A program made the position numbers and the translations under genes. This document shows positions 28,103 to 37,939 of a DNA stretch of 64,000 nucleotides, one piece after another; the first letter of the stretch is position 1; each line of letters opens with the position of its first letter. The DNA comes from Methylococcales bacterium (GTDB lineage Bacteria; Pseudomonadota; Gammaproteobacteria; Methylococcales; Methylomonadaceae), in the NCBI GenBank assembly GCA_028712795.1, contig JAQTPT010000007.1, positions 1 through 64,000 on the forward strand, given 5' to 3'. Under the pieces are notes generated by a model. That model did not search any database. It saw nothing but the letters and a program-made list of their open reading frames with translations, and had not been told where the DNA came from.

Positions 28103-28486
28103 ATGGGGTGGAGAGAACGCAAACAAGAAGAAACCTATTCCGATGAAGAAGTTGGGGCGCGTCTGAAAGATGAGTTGCCGCTTTGGTATTTGGAAAATGG
28201 GTGGATTCGACGTAAATACAAGACCAGCGGATGGAAAAGCACCCTGATGGTGGTCAATACGGTGGGACATTTGGCAGAGGTGGCCTTCCATCATCCGGAT
28301 CTTACGGTTTCTTATGCTTTTGTGATCGTTAAGTTAATGAATCACGCTGCAAAAGGAATCACCAACAAGGATTTTGAACTGGCGCATAAGATCGAAGAGG
28401 TCATTATGTGGCAGCCCGGTAAAGAAGGCGGCGCATTAGAAGGCACCCCCGATGATCCCCGGTTTAAATACATCAAATATGATTGA
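28103..28486 (+). CDS. Pterin-4a-carbinolamine dehydratase family protein
   Basis: A 127-residue protein with the PCD/DCoH core: WYLENGWIRRKYKTSGWK, then VNTVGHLAEVAFHHPDLTVSY with the His-His-Pro-Asp active-site motif, and VKLMNHAAKGITNKDFELA. The classical enzyme dehydrates 4a-hydroxytetrahydropterin, and bacterial homologues also serve in molybdopterin or tetrahydrofolate metabolism. It is slightly longer than PhhB (about 118). No hydroxylase gene is nearby, so its partner is unknown. Confidence 0.85.
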   Translation: MGWRERKQEETYSDEEVGARLKDELPLWYLENGWIRRKYKTSGWKSTLMVVNTVGHLAEVAFHHPDLTVSYAFVIVKLMNHAAKGITNKDFELAHKIEEVIMWQPGKEGGALEGTPDDPRFKYIKYD

Positions 28487-28561
28487 TTTCAGGCGAGGCA
28501 TGGTCTGGGCTATGGGCTGTCGTGTAGTTCCCCAATCGGGGGAAACAAATGCCGGGTTGGC

Positions 28562-31500
28562 TTAGTTCTCATCAGATTTTATTGATGGTGGAAGGGTGAA
28601 ATAAAAAGTGCTGCCCTTTCCAGGTTGGCTATTGAAATGCAAAGTGCCTTCATGGGCTTCGATAAGGGAGCGGCTGATTGATAACCCCATGCCCATGCCT
28701 TCCGGTTTGGTCGTGTAAAAAGGCATTAATATTTTTTGTTGTTGGCTTTCATCAATCCCCGGCCCATTATCTTTTATCCTGACTTGTATGCCATTTTGGG
28801 GAGTCAATTGGCTATGGATGGATAAATTGCGTTGCTGGTTTCCGGGTAATTTTTCCAAGACATCTATGCTGTTTCGGATCAGGTTTATAATGACCTGCTC
28901 AATTTGTACATGATCGACATTGATCGCCGGCAGATGGTTTTCCAGGTTAAAAGTGAGCTTTATGTTGTGGTGATTTAGTTCAGTGATGCAAAAGTTGACT
29001 GCGTCATTAATTAACGTATTGATATCGGCGCTTGAGCGGTGTTTTGACTGGAAGTTGACAAAATCCCTCATGCGATGAATTATTCGTCCCGCCCGTAAAG
29101 CTTGCTGCTGGGTTTTGAGTAAGATCTCGGAGAGCTTTGCCAAATCTGTATTTTCTGTGTTAACAAGGTTCAAGCTGACTTGCGTATAGCTTGAAATCGC
29201 CGACAGGGGTTGGTTGACTTCATGGGCAATGCCGGAAGCCATTTCGCCCATCAGCCCAAGGCGGGTGATATGGGCGAGTTGGTTTAGATGTTCTTTGTCT
29301 TGCTTTTCCCGGTGCTTGCGCAAACTCACATCGCGCACAATAGCAGTGAAATAGCGTGCATTATCGATTGAATACTCCGCTATGGACAGATCCAGTGGCA
29401 CTATTGAACCATTTTTGCGCAGGCCTTCAATTTCCTTAATTTGACCGGCCGATGGCATTGAATGGAGCAAACCTGCATTAGCTTGCGCGATCAGTTTGTT
29501 CATGCTGCAACCCAAGAGTTCATTGGGTTTATAGCCGAAAATAGTTTCTACAGCGGCGTTAGAGGATACGATGATATCGGACTGGTCAAAAGTGATAATG
29601 CCTTCCACTGACGCATTAAAGATGGCATTGAGTTTGGCTTCAGTCTGTATGCGTTGGGTAATGTCATACAGTATAACCAAATACACACCCGAAAAACTCT
29701 GATCAATGGCAGCAGCACTTGCCAAAACGGTTTTAATGTTGTTGTTTTTGCAGTGAATTTCTAACTCTATAGGTGGAAATGCCCCCTTATTCTGCTCGGC
29801 TTTTTCCAGTGTCATTTGCCAGGTAGTCTTGACCCATTGCCGATAATCCGGATCAGGATAGGCTTTAGGCCTCCAGTCAGCCAGGGTGGGAATATCTTCC
29901 AGGGTGTATCCAAAAGTTTTCACAAATGCCTGATTGACCAGGTTAATGTTAAACTGTCCATCAGTCAACGCTATCGGTACGGGGGAAATGTCAATAAGGG
30001 AACGGAATTTTGCCTCACTGGCCTTTAGTTCATTTTCGATACGTTTGCGCTCGGTGATGTTACGGCAAAACACGCAAAACTGCTGATGTTCGGGTAAAAA
30101 GGCGACCGATATTTCAATATCAATGAGATGGCCGTCCTTATGACGGTGACGGGTTTCGAACAGGTCATGGCCTTGCATGGCGACCTTGCCAATATGCGCT
30201 TTTATTTGCGCCGGATCTTCAAGCGCTTCTAATTGGCTGATGGGCATATTCAATAACTCATCCACCGAATATCCGCTCATTTTTGCATAAGACTCATTGA
30301 CTTGCAGTAAATTACCCATCAAATCAACTATCCAAAACCCGTCCAGGGATATATCGATCATCGCTTTGAGTTGAACCAATACCTGTTCTGCCTTTTTGCG
30401 GGCAGTGATGTTTTCAAGGCTGATCACAACTTCATGATTTAAATTTTGCAGCGGCAAAACACTCATGTGAAACCAGTTCCTTTGATTAAGCATGTCGCAG
30501 GGGTACTCCAAAAAAAATGTCTTTTGTTTACCTTTTGTTACAGCCGAAATGCCGGCTCGAACAGCATCTGACTCGTCGCAATTTTTACACGCGTCCAAAT
30601 AATGGTGGCCCAGCATATCCTGGCCGATTGGCAATACGCCATTTTCATTGTCAAATTGCCGCCATGCGCCGTTAACGGCAATAATAACACCGTGCCTGTC
30701 CAGCACTGCGATTTGCGAGTTCAGCGAGTTCAGTATGCAGGCATTAAAGGCCTCACTGTCACGCAGTTTTTCTTCCATTTGCTTACGTTCGGTGATGTCG
30801 GTCATGAAGCCGTGCCAGAGTATGTCGCCGTTCGGTTCCCGCTCGGGCAGCGAACTGCCGGATAGCCAGCGTACCGAGCCATCTTCAAGTTTCACCCGAA
30901 ATTCGTGGTTCCATACGGCTAAGTCCTGTGCTGACTTATGGATGGATGTCCACACGCTGATGGCATCGTCCGGGTGAAGAAGGGCAAATATTTTGGTAGC
31001 ATCCTCGCTGACTTCCTCAGGCTTGAGATGGAATAGAGTGCGAATGCTTTCACTGGCGTAAGGAAGGCTGTGACTGCCATCGGGGCGCAAACGGTATTGA
31101 TAGACAAGTCCGGGAACCCGGCTGGCGATTTTGTTAAGCCTATTGAAAGCCTCTTGCTGGGCCATCTGCGCTATATTTCTCTGCTGTATCTCAGCTTCCA
31201 GTTGTGCCGCACTGGGTAAAGACAAGGCCCGGGGAATAAGCCATAGCATTAGCACGGCGGTGGCCAACGAAATAATGGCTGTAAAGGCTTTAAGCAAACC
31301 ATCCAGCCAATAGAGCGGAATCCAGATTGTGATTACTGACAGTAAATGGGTGGTTCCGCAGGCAACAATAAAGCCGGCAAAAAGGGTGACCAGCCATGGA
31401 TAGGGGAAATCTTTACGATGCCGGATAAAATAGATAAGCGTTACGGGTATGGAATAATAGGCAAGAGTGATCAGCAAATCTGAAATAACGTGCAACCAAA

Positions 31501-31579
31501 GCAAGACAGGGCTCCACAACAGGCAATAGCCATGGGGAATAAGGTCTTTAATATCAAAAAGATCAATCACTGATTGCAT
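28562..31579 (-). CDS. Ethylene-receptor-like multi-PAS sensor histidine kinase
   Basis: A 1005-residue membrane kinase. Residues about 25-120 form three membrane helices strikingly like the ETR1 ethylene-binding domain: ISDLLITLAYYSIP, then FPYPWLVTLFAGFIVACGTTH, where Cys74 and His78 occupy the positions of the copper ligands C65 and H69 of ETR1, and ATAVLMLWLIPRALSL. Five PAS domains follow (about 150-265, 275-393, 402-512, 522-645, 650-755), then a HisKA domain with His786 (GEMASGIAHEVNQPLSAI) and an HATPase domain (about 890-1000). No receiver is fused. The NtrC-type regulator at 32198 has its own kinase, so the partner is unclear. Confidence 0.9.
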   Translation of the reverse strand: MQSVIDLFDIKDLIPHGYCLLWSPVLLWLHVISDLLITLAYYSIPVTLIYFIRHRKDFPYPWLVTLFAGFIVACGTTHLLSVITIWIPLYWLDGLLKAFTAIISLATAVLMLWLIPRALSLPSAAQLEAEIQQRNIAQMAQQEAFNRLNKIASRVPGLVYQYRLRPDGSHSLPYASESIRTLFHLKPEEVSEDATKIFALLHPDDAISVWTSIHKSAQDLAVWNHEFRVKLEDGSVRWLSGSSLPEREPNGDILWHGFMTDITERKQMEEKLRDSEAFNACILNSLNSQIAVLDRHGVIIAVNGAWRQFDNENGVLPIGQDMLGHHYLDACKNCDESDAVRAGISAVTKGKQKTFFLEYPCDMLNQRNWFHMSVLPLQNLNHEVVISLENITARKKAEQVLVQLKAMIDISLDGFWIVDLMGNLLQVNESYAKMSGYSVDELLNMPISQLEALEDPAQIKAHIGKVAMQGHDLFETRHRHKDGHLIDIEISVAFLPEHQQFCVFCRNITERKRIENELKASEAKFRSLIDISPVPIALTDGQFNINLVNQAFVKTFGYTLEDIPTLADWRPKAYPDPDYRQWVKTTWQMTLEKAEQNKGAFPPIELEIHCKNNNIKTVLASAAAIDQSFSGVYLVILYDITQRIQTEAKLNAIFNASVEGIITFDQSDIIVSSNAAVETIFGYKPNELLGCSMNKLIAQANAGLLHSMPSAGQIKEIEGLRKNGSIVPLDLSIAEYSIDNARYFTAIVRDVSLRKHREKQDKEHLNQLAHITRLGLMGEMASGIAHEVNQPLSAISSYTQVSLNLVNTENTDLAKLSEILLKTQQQALRAGRIIHRMRDFVNFQSKHRSSADINTLINDAVNFCITELNHHNIKLTFNLENHLPAINVDHVQIEQVIINLIRNSIDVLEKLPGNQQRNLSIHSQLTPQNGIQVRIKDNGPGIDESQQQKILMPFYTTKPEGMGMGLSISRSLIEAHEGTLHFNSQPGKGSTFYFTLPPSIKSDEN

Positions 31580-31670
31580 TGGTAAATTGAATTTGCGGCT
31601 TATTAATAGTTTGTTAACAATAACAATGTTAAGGTGAGTTTTCTATAACAATAATTTAAGAGGTAATCAC

Positions 31671-31994
31671 ATGATTATACCAGCGAAGTTAATCGCAGTT
31701 TTGGCTTTGGTTTTTTTAAGTCAGGTAAGTTTGGCGGTTGAGCCTGCCGAAAATAAACCTGAAATAAAGATGGATCATGCCATGGGTAAAATGGATGACG
31801 CTAAAATGATGGAACATTTAAAAACGAGGCAAGAGCAGATACTGAAGATGCATGACCTTTCCAATAAAATTCTTGCAGAAACCGATCCAAAGAAAAAGCA
31901 GGCATTAAAAGATGAGCAGCTTGAATTGATTAAAGCCGAGCACATGCAAATGATGTCTATGCATCATCAAAAAATGATGAATATGGGTAAATAA
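31671..31994 (+). CDS. Small Met/His-rich periplasmic protein
   Basis: A 107-residue protein with a signal peptide (MIIPAKLIAVLALVFLSQVSLA). The mature chain is helical and very rich in Met and His (MDHAMGKMDDAKMMEHLK and EHMQMMSMHHQKMMNMG at the end), a composition typical of periplasmic copper-binding proteins, though metal binding is inferred only. The ribosome site is agaggtaat. It is divergent from the ethylene-receptor-like kinase, whose sensor domain would need copper. Confidence 0.75.
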   Translation: MIIPAKLIAVLALVFLSQVSLAVEPAENKPEIKMDHAMGKMDDAKMMEHLKTRQEQILKMHDLSNKILAETDPKKKQALKDEQLELIKAEHMQMMSMHHQKMMNMGK

Positions 31995-32063
31995 AGCAAA
32001 GATCTTTTAATTACCTTTCTTAAGGACATATTTTGAAAGGTAACGCAAAGAAAAACGAATAAA

Positions 32064-32100
32064 GGTTGGGTTGTGACAGGATTCATGTCGTAACCCAACC
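32064..32100. terminator. Hairpin between convergent genes
   Basis: ggttgggtt and aacccaacc form a 9-bp stem with an 18-19-base loop, between the Met/His-rich gene and the NtrC-type regulator. T runs are weak on both sides, so the terminator role is likely but not certain. Confidence 0.5.
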
Positions 32101-32197
32101 CGTCGAAAGGCCTTTTGACCTAATAAAAATCCGCAAGGGTTAGGTCAGAATCCAACAGACTGGTTTTGTCAGGGCCTTATTCAAGTGTGATAACTAT

Positions 32198-33631
32198 TCA
32201 ATCCACTATTTTCAGGTTATATTTTCGCACCCGATAGCGTAGCGTTTCCCGGGTTGCGCCCAGTGCCCGTGCGGCTGCAGTCAGGTTATTATCGGCCCGC
32301 TCAAGCGCGGTTTTAATGATAAACCGATCCATGTCATCCAGTGCCATACTGCCATCTAAAGGCAAATAAATGCCTTGTCCGCTCGCTTTTGCCTGAGGGT
32401 TGATATTGATATCCGCAAGTCCTTGGTCCCGATCCATTGATCCGGCCTGGTGAGGCTGCCTGGGCAATTGCAGCCATTGTCCGGGAAATGTTGTGCCATC
32501 TGAAAATAAAACACAACGTTCAATGACATTGCGTAATTCCCTGACATTGCCCGGCCAGTAATGCGCTTTAAGCATGTCCCATACCTCATCGGGAATATTT
32601 TTCACCTGCCGTCCGGCTTTGGCGTTGTATTCTGCTACAAATAGCGGCACCAGTTCGTCAAGATCTTCAACGGCTTCACGCAGTGGCGGCAGGATTACCT
32701 TAAACACGCTTAAACGATGATATAAATCTGTGCGAAAGCTGCCGTTCTGCGCCATTTGTTCCAGGTCGCGGTTACTGGCAGCGACAATCTGCACATCAAC
32801 ACTGATCTCCTTTTCCCCACCCAAACGCCGCACTTTGTGATCTTCGATGGCTTTAAGCAATTTGGCTTGCAAATCCAACGGCATTTCACCAATTTCATCC
32901 ATGAACAGGGTTCCGCCGTCGGCCTGTTCCAGTAAGCCCCGATGCCGTCCTGACGCACCCGTAAACGCCCCCGGTTCATGGCCGAACAACTCTGATTCGA
33001 GCAATTCCCGTGGCAATGCCGCGCAATTTACTTCAATCATTGGCTGTTGCGCGCGAGGGCCTCCGTAGTGCAGGATGCGCGCGGTCAAACCTTTGCCGGT
33101 GCCGCTTTCGCCGCCGATAATCAAGGCACTGAACGGTACTTGCGTCAGTTTTGCCAATAGTTGCCGGATACCTTGCGCTTGCTGGCTATGGCCCAAGTAA
33201 GCCTCCGGCGAGTAACGCCTGTGGCTTTGCTTGGTTTGGTCGATAACGCGGCGTTGTATGGATGCACTGCGGGTAGCACTGGTCACGACCAGATCGAGAC
33301 GCTCCAAATCACAGGGTTTTTCCAGAAAATCATAAGCGCCCAGCCGCAGAGCCCTTACCGAATCGGGCACACTGCCGTAACCGGTTAAAAACAGCCATTC
33401 GGCATAGCTGACATGCTTTTTTATCGTTTCCATAAAGTCAAGGGCGTTGCCATCCGGCAGGTTCATGTCGGAAAGGATCAACAGCGGCTCTATGCGGTCT
33501 TTTAGTAGCAAGGTCTTGGCTTGAGCTAACGTGTCAGCCAATACTACCTCCCAGCCTAATTGCCGGTAATGGCGTGAGAGTTCGGTGCCAAGCAGTTTTT
33601 CATCTTCTATGATGAGGAGGGTTTCTATCAT
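32198..33631 (-). CDS. NtrC-family sigma-54-dependent response regulator
   Basis: A 477-residue regulator in three parts. The receiver domain (1-120) has phospho-acceptor Asp55 (ILSDMNLPDG) and LTGYGSV. The AAA+ domain (about 145-375) has Walker A GGESGTGKG, the sigma-54 contact loop GAFTGA and Walker B FMDEIGEMP. The C-terminal Fis-type helix-turn-helix (about 435-477) contains LTAAARALGATRETLRYRVR. It overlaps the sensor kinase gene by four bases (ATGA). It would activate sigma-54 promoters, but the targets are not evident here. Confidence 0.95.
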   Translation of the reverse strand: MIETLLIIEDEKLLGTELSRHYRQLGWEVVLADTLAQAKTLLLKDRIEPLLILSDMNLPDGNALDFMETIKKHVSYAEWLFLTGYGSVPDSVRALRLGAYDFLEKPCDLERLDLVVTSATRSASIQRRVIDQTKQSHRRYSPEAYLGHSQQAQGIRQLLAKLTQVPFSALIIGGESGTGKGLTARILHYGGPRAQQPMIEVNCAALPRELLESELFGHEPGAFTGASGRHRGLLEQADGGTLFMDEIGEMPLDLQAKLLKAIEDHKVRRLGGEKEISVDVQIVAASNRDLEQMAQNGSFRTDLYHRLSVFKVILPPLREAVEDLDELVPLFVAEYNAKAGRQVKNIPDEVWDMLKAHYWPGNVRELRNVIERCVLFSDGTTFPGQWLQLPRQPHQAGSMDRDQGLADININPQAKASGQGIYLPLDGSMALDDMDRFIIKTALERADNNLTAAARALGATRETLRYRVRKYNLKIVD

Positions 33632-35079
33632 GATTTATTTCCAGGCAAGCAGTCTTTAGGCAACAATACTGTAACACAAGCGCCATGCGGTTGCCGGTTG
33701 CCCAATTTTATCGTCCCCCCCACGTCCTTGACAAAACGCTGCACCATTGCCAAGCCCAAGCCAGTGCCGCCTTGACGGGTTGTGCGGAAAGGGCGTATGC
33801 CATAGTTAAGCATGTCTTTAGAAAAACCGGGGCCATTGTCAAATACATCAATGCGCAAGCCCTGGTTATTAGTGCGTGCCTTGATGCAGATTGAGCCTGA
33901 GCTGTTGTCCAGAGCATCGACGGAATTCAGTAGCAAATTTAACAAAGCCTGGCGTATGCCGCTTTGAGGGAGATGGACAGCCAAGGCGCCGGGGGTGTCA
34001 CTCGTCAACTCAATTGTTTGGGCAATTTGGTAGCGGGTTAAGGTCAGCAAATCCTGAATGAGTGCTGCCAGATCAAAATCGGCGGCTGTCTCGGGTGAAT
34101 GACGGCTTTGGTCAAGCATGTCGTTTAGCAGTCTCGCCAGGCGTTTTAGTTCGCTACTGATCAGATCCATCCTTTCGCATTGATGCCGGTCATCAATTTC
34201 ATGGCGCAGATTGCTGAAAGCCATCTGAATACCTGCCAGCGGGTTACGGATTTCGTGCGCCAATTCAGCGGCGACCTCTCCGATTGCCGCCAAGCGTTCT
34301 GCTCTCGCCAGGCTATATTGCTGCTCCAGAAGGGCTTGTGTGGCTAATCTGACTTCCCTTTGCAAGGATTGCGCATACAAGCGTTTGGCTTCTTCCAATT
34401 CTGCCAGATGTATGACCAGCGCGTTATAGCTGTTAAAAACCGGAAACAGCAAAGGATCCAGGTGATCTATGGTGATAGGCGTATAGTTTTCTTCCGTGAG
34501 CCGTTCCAGCAACTGCCTGAGATCGTTGAGCGGATGCAATATCCGAAAGTGTAGAAACAGCATCGCTCCCATTAAGATCAGGGTAAAGGTGACTAAGGCA
34601 ATGTACAGTTCAGTCTGGGTGTTAAAATTAATGTCCTCCAATAATTTTTCCCGCCGCAAGCCTTCTTCATCAAGGGTTTGGCTCATGACTTCAAGAGCCT
34701 GAATCAGACGGGCATTTTTTTGGTTTTTATCCAGTTTACCGACATTAGCCAGAAGATTGCCAACTTCCTCCAGGCTTTTTCTTGTAGAAGGCTGTAAATA
34801 ACGGTTATCGGCTACTAATGCCTTCATGTCATTGAGGGTTTTAGTCAATGCGCCGCGTTGGGAATTGGGGGCTGTTTCGGTGACGTAGCCAATCAAGGAT
34901 TGCTGTAAGCCTACCGATACAGTTTGAATGCGGTGGGAATAGTCTACGTATGACAAGACGGTTTCAAAATGATGCAGATTGCGCCAGACCATGCCGCCTA
35001 GAATAGATAGCGCTAACAGCAACAACCCAAAGAATGCCAGGGCACGGAGTTTTGCGGGTCGGTAAAGAATGGGGGTCAT
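33628..35079 (-). CDS. Sensor histidine kinase of an NtrC-type two-component system
   Basis: A 483-residue kinase. Two membrane helices (about residues 12-32 and 155-180) enclose a periplasmic helical sensor of about 120 residues. The cytoplasmic part has a linker and coiled coil, a HisKA motif (AELAHEIRNPLAGIQMAFSN) and HATPase boxes (NLLLNSVDALDN, DNGPGFSKDM, GGTGLGLAMVQRF). Coupled with the downstream regulator gene by a four-base overlap. Signal unknown. Confidence 0.93.
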   Translation of the reverse strand: MTPILYRPAKLRALAFFGLLLLALSILGGMVWRNLHHFETVLSYVDYSHRIQTVSVGLQQSLIGYVTETAPNSQRGALTKTLNDMKALVADNRYLQPSTRKSLEEVGNLLANVGKLDKNQKNARLIQALEVMSQTLDEEGLRREKLLEDINFNTQTELYIALVTFTLILMGAMLFLHFRILHPLNDLRQLLERLTEENYTPITIDHLDPLLFPVFNSYNALVIHLAELEEAKRLYAQSLQREVRLATQALLEQQYSLARAERLAAIGEVAAELAHEIRNPLAGIQMAFSNLRHEIDDRHQCERMDLISSELKRLARLLNDMLDQSRHSPETAADFDLAALIQDLLTLTRYQIAQTIELTSDTPGALAVHLPQSGIRQALLNLLLNSVDALDNSSGSICIKARTNNQGLRIDVFDNGPGFSKDMLNYGIRPFRTTRQGGTGLGLAMVQRFVKDVGGTIKLGNRQPHGACVTVLLPKDCLPGNKS

Positions 35080-35334
35080 GGCGTCTCTTTTTAACAGTTA
35101 ATTGAATACGCAGTGGGTTGACTTGTCGTTTAAAGTACAGAACTATGAATTAACCGTTACATGTCAGATTTCAACTGTTGAAATACGGGGCGGTTGCTTC
35201 GGCCTTGACAGGTCACGCAAAGAAAAATCAAAGCTGACTGGGTTACGATGAAGGCATGGAGAGGTTGCTGTTGCCAAGTGCAACATGATCTTTCTTAGCA
35301 GTGCTGGGGAAGGAGGAAACCACACGTGCAGACT

Positions 35335-36363
35335 TTATAAATAGAGCTGTTTATAGGCGGCGATTTGCGCTGAAAAATCACTATTCGCTTGCGCCAATCC
35401 ATTCAGATCGGCAGCTAATAATGCTTGGATATCAGCTTGACGGGCTACCTTTAAGTCACGTATTTTTTGCACCTCATCTTCCGCCCCTTTCAAATCTCCT
35501 TGTAAATAAAAGCTCACTGACAAGCCGTAATACGCGTAGCATTTTTTTTCATCGACTGTAACTAGCTCAATTTCTTTTCCTGAGCCAATTTTAAATGACC
35601 AGGGCTCTTGATTATCCGGCTTGCTCATAATCGATTTATCTTCCAACCATTCAATGGCTTGATTTTGGTAGCTTAAAGCCTGGCTTAAATACTCAAGGCG
35701 CCAGTAAAGCTTTGCGCTTTCAAGGGCGGAAAGCGGGTATTCTTTATTTCTTCCATACTCTTTAATGGCTTCCTCGTAATGGTTTTGTTTAAAGTATAAA
35801 GCCCCCAGATTGTTTCGATATTTAGGGATTGGCGCTATATCAATAGCGCTTAAAGATTCTACCTTGGCAGCTTCATGATAGCCTTGTTTTTCATAATAAT
35901 TGGCCAGATCATTGTGTGCTTCGGCCAGTTTCGGATTTTGTCTTATAGCCTGCTCATAATGCTGCACGGCTTTATCGGGTTCGTTATTGGCAGTATAAAA
36001 CTCACCCAGAAATAAATTTACATTGGCGTCGTCTGGAGCCTCTTGATAAAGCGCCTCAATCGCTTCTTTAAAGGCTGGCTGGTCAAATGTCTGGCGGATC
36101 CGTGCGATTTTCAAGCCCCATGCAGCTTGCTTATTTTGTGGATTAGCCTTGAATTCGGCCTCAAAAATCCGTTCAGCATCGGCATAACGGCCAATATTTA
36201 AAGCATTATCGCCCTCAACGATTAACTGCCTGGCAGTAAGTTGAGGTTTTTTTGATAAGTCATAGATGTAGGCCATCCAACCGCCTAAACCTATCACACC
36301 GATTAATGCGGCGGCAAGAGAGATCTTTTTTAGGGTGTTCCATAGTTCTGATAAAAAGCTCAT
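35335..36363 (-). CDS. Membrane-anchored TPR protein
   Basis: A 342-residue protein. One N-terminal membrane helix (about 14-34, LAAALIGVIGLGGWMAYIY) precedes at least five TPR units between about 45 and 210 (EGDNALNIGRYADAERIFEA, HYEQAIRQNPKLAEAHNDLA, LGALYFKQNHYEEAIKEYGR). The C-terminal third has further helical repeats (AYYGLSVSFYLQGDLKGAED). Specific role unknown; it probably scaffolds a protein complex at the inner membrane, facing the periplasm. No operon partner. Confidence 0.85.
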   Translation of the reverse strand: MSFLSELWNTLKKISLAAALIGVIGLGGWMAYIYDLSKKPQLTARQLIVEGDNALNIGRYADAERIFEAEFKANPQNKQAAWGLKIARIRQTFDQPAFKEAIEALYQEAPDDANVNLFLGEFYTANNEPDKAVQHYEQAIRQNPKLAEAHNDLANYYEKQGYHEAAKVESLSAIDIAPIPKYRNNLGALYFKQNHYEEAIKEYGRNKEYPLSALESAKLYWRLEYLSQALSYQNQAIEWLEDKSIMSKPDNQEPWSFKIGSGKEIELVTVDEKKCYAYYGLSVSFYLQGDLKGAEDEVQKIRDLKVARQADIQALLAADLNGLAQANSDFSAQIAAYKQLYL

Positions 36364-37010
36364 GATTTCGTCCTAATTGGAAACGGCATTCTCCTGCAAC
36401 TCACGCATTAGGATGCGGCATAGCCGTATATTTTCCAGGTCACTGTAAACAGTAAATCCGCAGCGCAACCGGTTAGATTACCGGTTTCTATTTTTGTTTT
36501 TGTTATAAATCAGGCTGATGTCATTCTTCCAAAAGGGCATAAGTGAACCTATTTTGTTTCTCGAAGCCGTCCCGAAATCATATTATAAACCGAAGTGGCG
36601 GCAAGTATGGCACGCCGTGCAGTTGTCATCAAACGATTGATAGCGGAAACTCAGCGTCAGGTTTTCCAGTTAAACAAAAAACCCGGTTTATCCGCTCTGC
36701 AAGTAGAAGCCAGGGAATAAATTACAGGGTATCAGGAATCATGTATTGAAAGATTAAATTTTTTGGCGCGGTAGCTAGCCGGCAGACTGATCTAATTCTT
36801 TGGTCAGTTCTAAAAGCCTCAACTCCATATCATGTTGAGCAGCCATCATTAACCGCCGGTATTCTGAAGGCAAACGGGGCATTAATCGATAACGTCTTTG
36901 CCGGCTTATGACGAGAAATCGGCAAGAAAACCATTTTAAAGCGAGTCGGCTTTAGCAAACGGCCGGGAACACCGATGAGCGATGTCATTTTTTGCTTAAT
37001 GCTATGGTTA
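36364..37010. other. Spacer with coding debris
   Basis: No intact gene is seen. A 37-codon plus-strand frame at 36607-36720 (MARRAVVIKRLIAETQRQVF...) has a weak ribosome site and could be a small gene or remnant. On the minus strand 36780-37000 shows coding-like pieces in two frames (LIGVPGRLLKPTRFKM and SEYRRLMMAAQHDMELRLLE) separated by frame changes, suggesting another decayed gene that I cannot name. Its right edge is the MITE at 37011. Confidence 0.35.
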
Positions 37011-37168
37011 GGCGATTTCCAAGAATGAATATACCCAAATTGTGCAGGATTTTTATTCATTTTCAAGGCGTAAAAAGGGACGCATAGCAAGCTATGTAAC
37101 CCTTTTTACAACGCAGAAAAGGGTCAAAAAGACCAGCAAGTTGGGTGTATTCTTCGCCGGAAATCGCC
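37011..37168 (+). mobile_element. 158-bp MITE-like element, copy 2
   Basis: Same orientation, same ends (GGCGATTTCC and GGAAATCGCC) and exactly the same length as copy 1, with about 15 scattered differences. It is flanked by TTA on both sides (37008-37010 and 37169-37171). Confidence 0.9.
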
Positions 37169-37358
37169 TTAAGGTTCGATTGCTGTTCGCTCGCGGTTTA
37201 GCCGATACAGTGCTTGTTTATGCAAGTCCAGCTACTTGATCCCAAAACGCTTCGGCTTGAGGCTTTGTAAATCAACAGCTTATGGCGGTTACATGGGTGA
37301 AAATAAACTCCGAAACTTTAATTATTTAAATGATATGATCTCAGCCAGGAGAGAGCTC

Positions 37359-37539
37359 ATGGCAAAATTTCATAATAAACAGAGCCAGTCACTAGTGAAC
37401 TTTTAAAAACCCGAACCGGCTCAAGGGTCTGGACGAGATTACCGGCGGTGGCCTTCCGCAGGGTAGTCCGATCCTGGTCTGCGGCAAGACCCTGTTGGCC
37501 ATGGAGTTCCACGTGCGCGGAGCGACCGGCGCAATTTAA
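37359..37539 (+). pseudogene. KaiC-family ATPase remnant
   Basis: An ATG at 37359 with a strong aggagag ribosome site starts MAKFHNKQSQSLVNF and then stops. In the next frame (from about 37405) the sequence reads LKGLDEITGGGLPQGSPILV, then CGKTLLAMEFHVRGATG and a stop. This is the N-terminal start of a KaiC/RadA-like ATPase, but the Walker A loop has lost its middle (CG directly followed by KTLL), and everything after codon 60 is gone. A dead fragment in front of the PAS-GGDEF-EAL gene. Confidence 0.7.
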
Positions 37540-37939
37540 CGAACCCGTTGTATTGTGTGCGTCCCTTATTCTGTCCCAACTAAAAATCAACCAGTCAGAA
37601 AGTCGATAACCATCAGGAAATGACATACGTAAGTCAGAATGTAACATATCAAGCTTAAAATATACTCTAAATGTTTCTTTTCGGAGTTGTATTGTGCTAG
37701 TTTAATCTCTCCTTCCTAATTTATCAGGCTTTATGAAGCAGGTATGACCCCCAATTCTGATCATGCCATTGAGAATTTACAAAATATTTGCGAAGAATGC
37801 CCACATGAACAAGCCTATTTTCATGACCGTCAGGTTTAATAATTATTGGTAGGAGCCGGGTCCCTTCGGCGATTGTGGCTGGATGTCACGCGGAGGGCAG
37901 GGCTCCCAAAATCGGGCTCACACTTCGGAAATTAATTAA
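37540..37939. other. Leader region of the PAS-GGDEF-EAL gene
   Basis: About 400 bases. A 31-codon frame at 37744-37839 (MTPNSDHAIENLQ..., with a CEECPH motif) has a plausible ribosome site (gcaggt) and may be a small gene or another relic. Otherwise only a GC-rich stretch with short inverted repeats (ggagccgggtccc, gggagccc-like) just ahead of 37940. No clear promoter was recognised. Confidence 0.35.
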
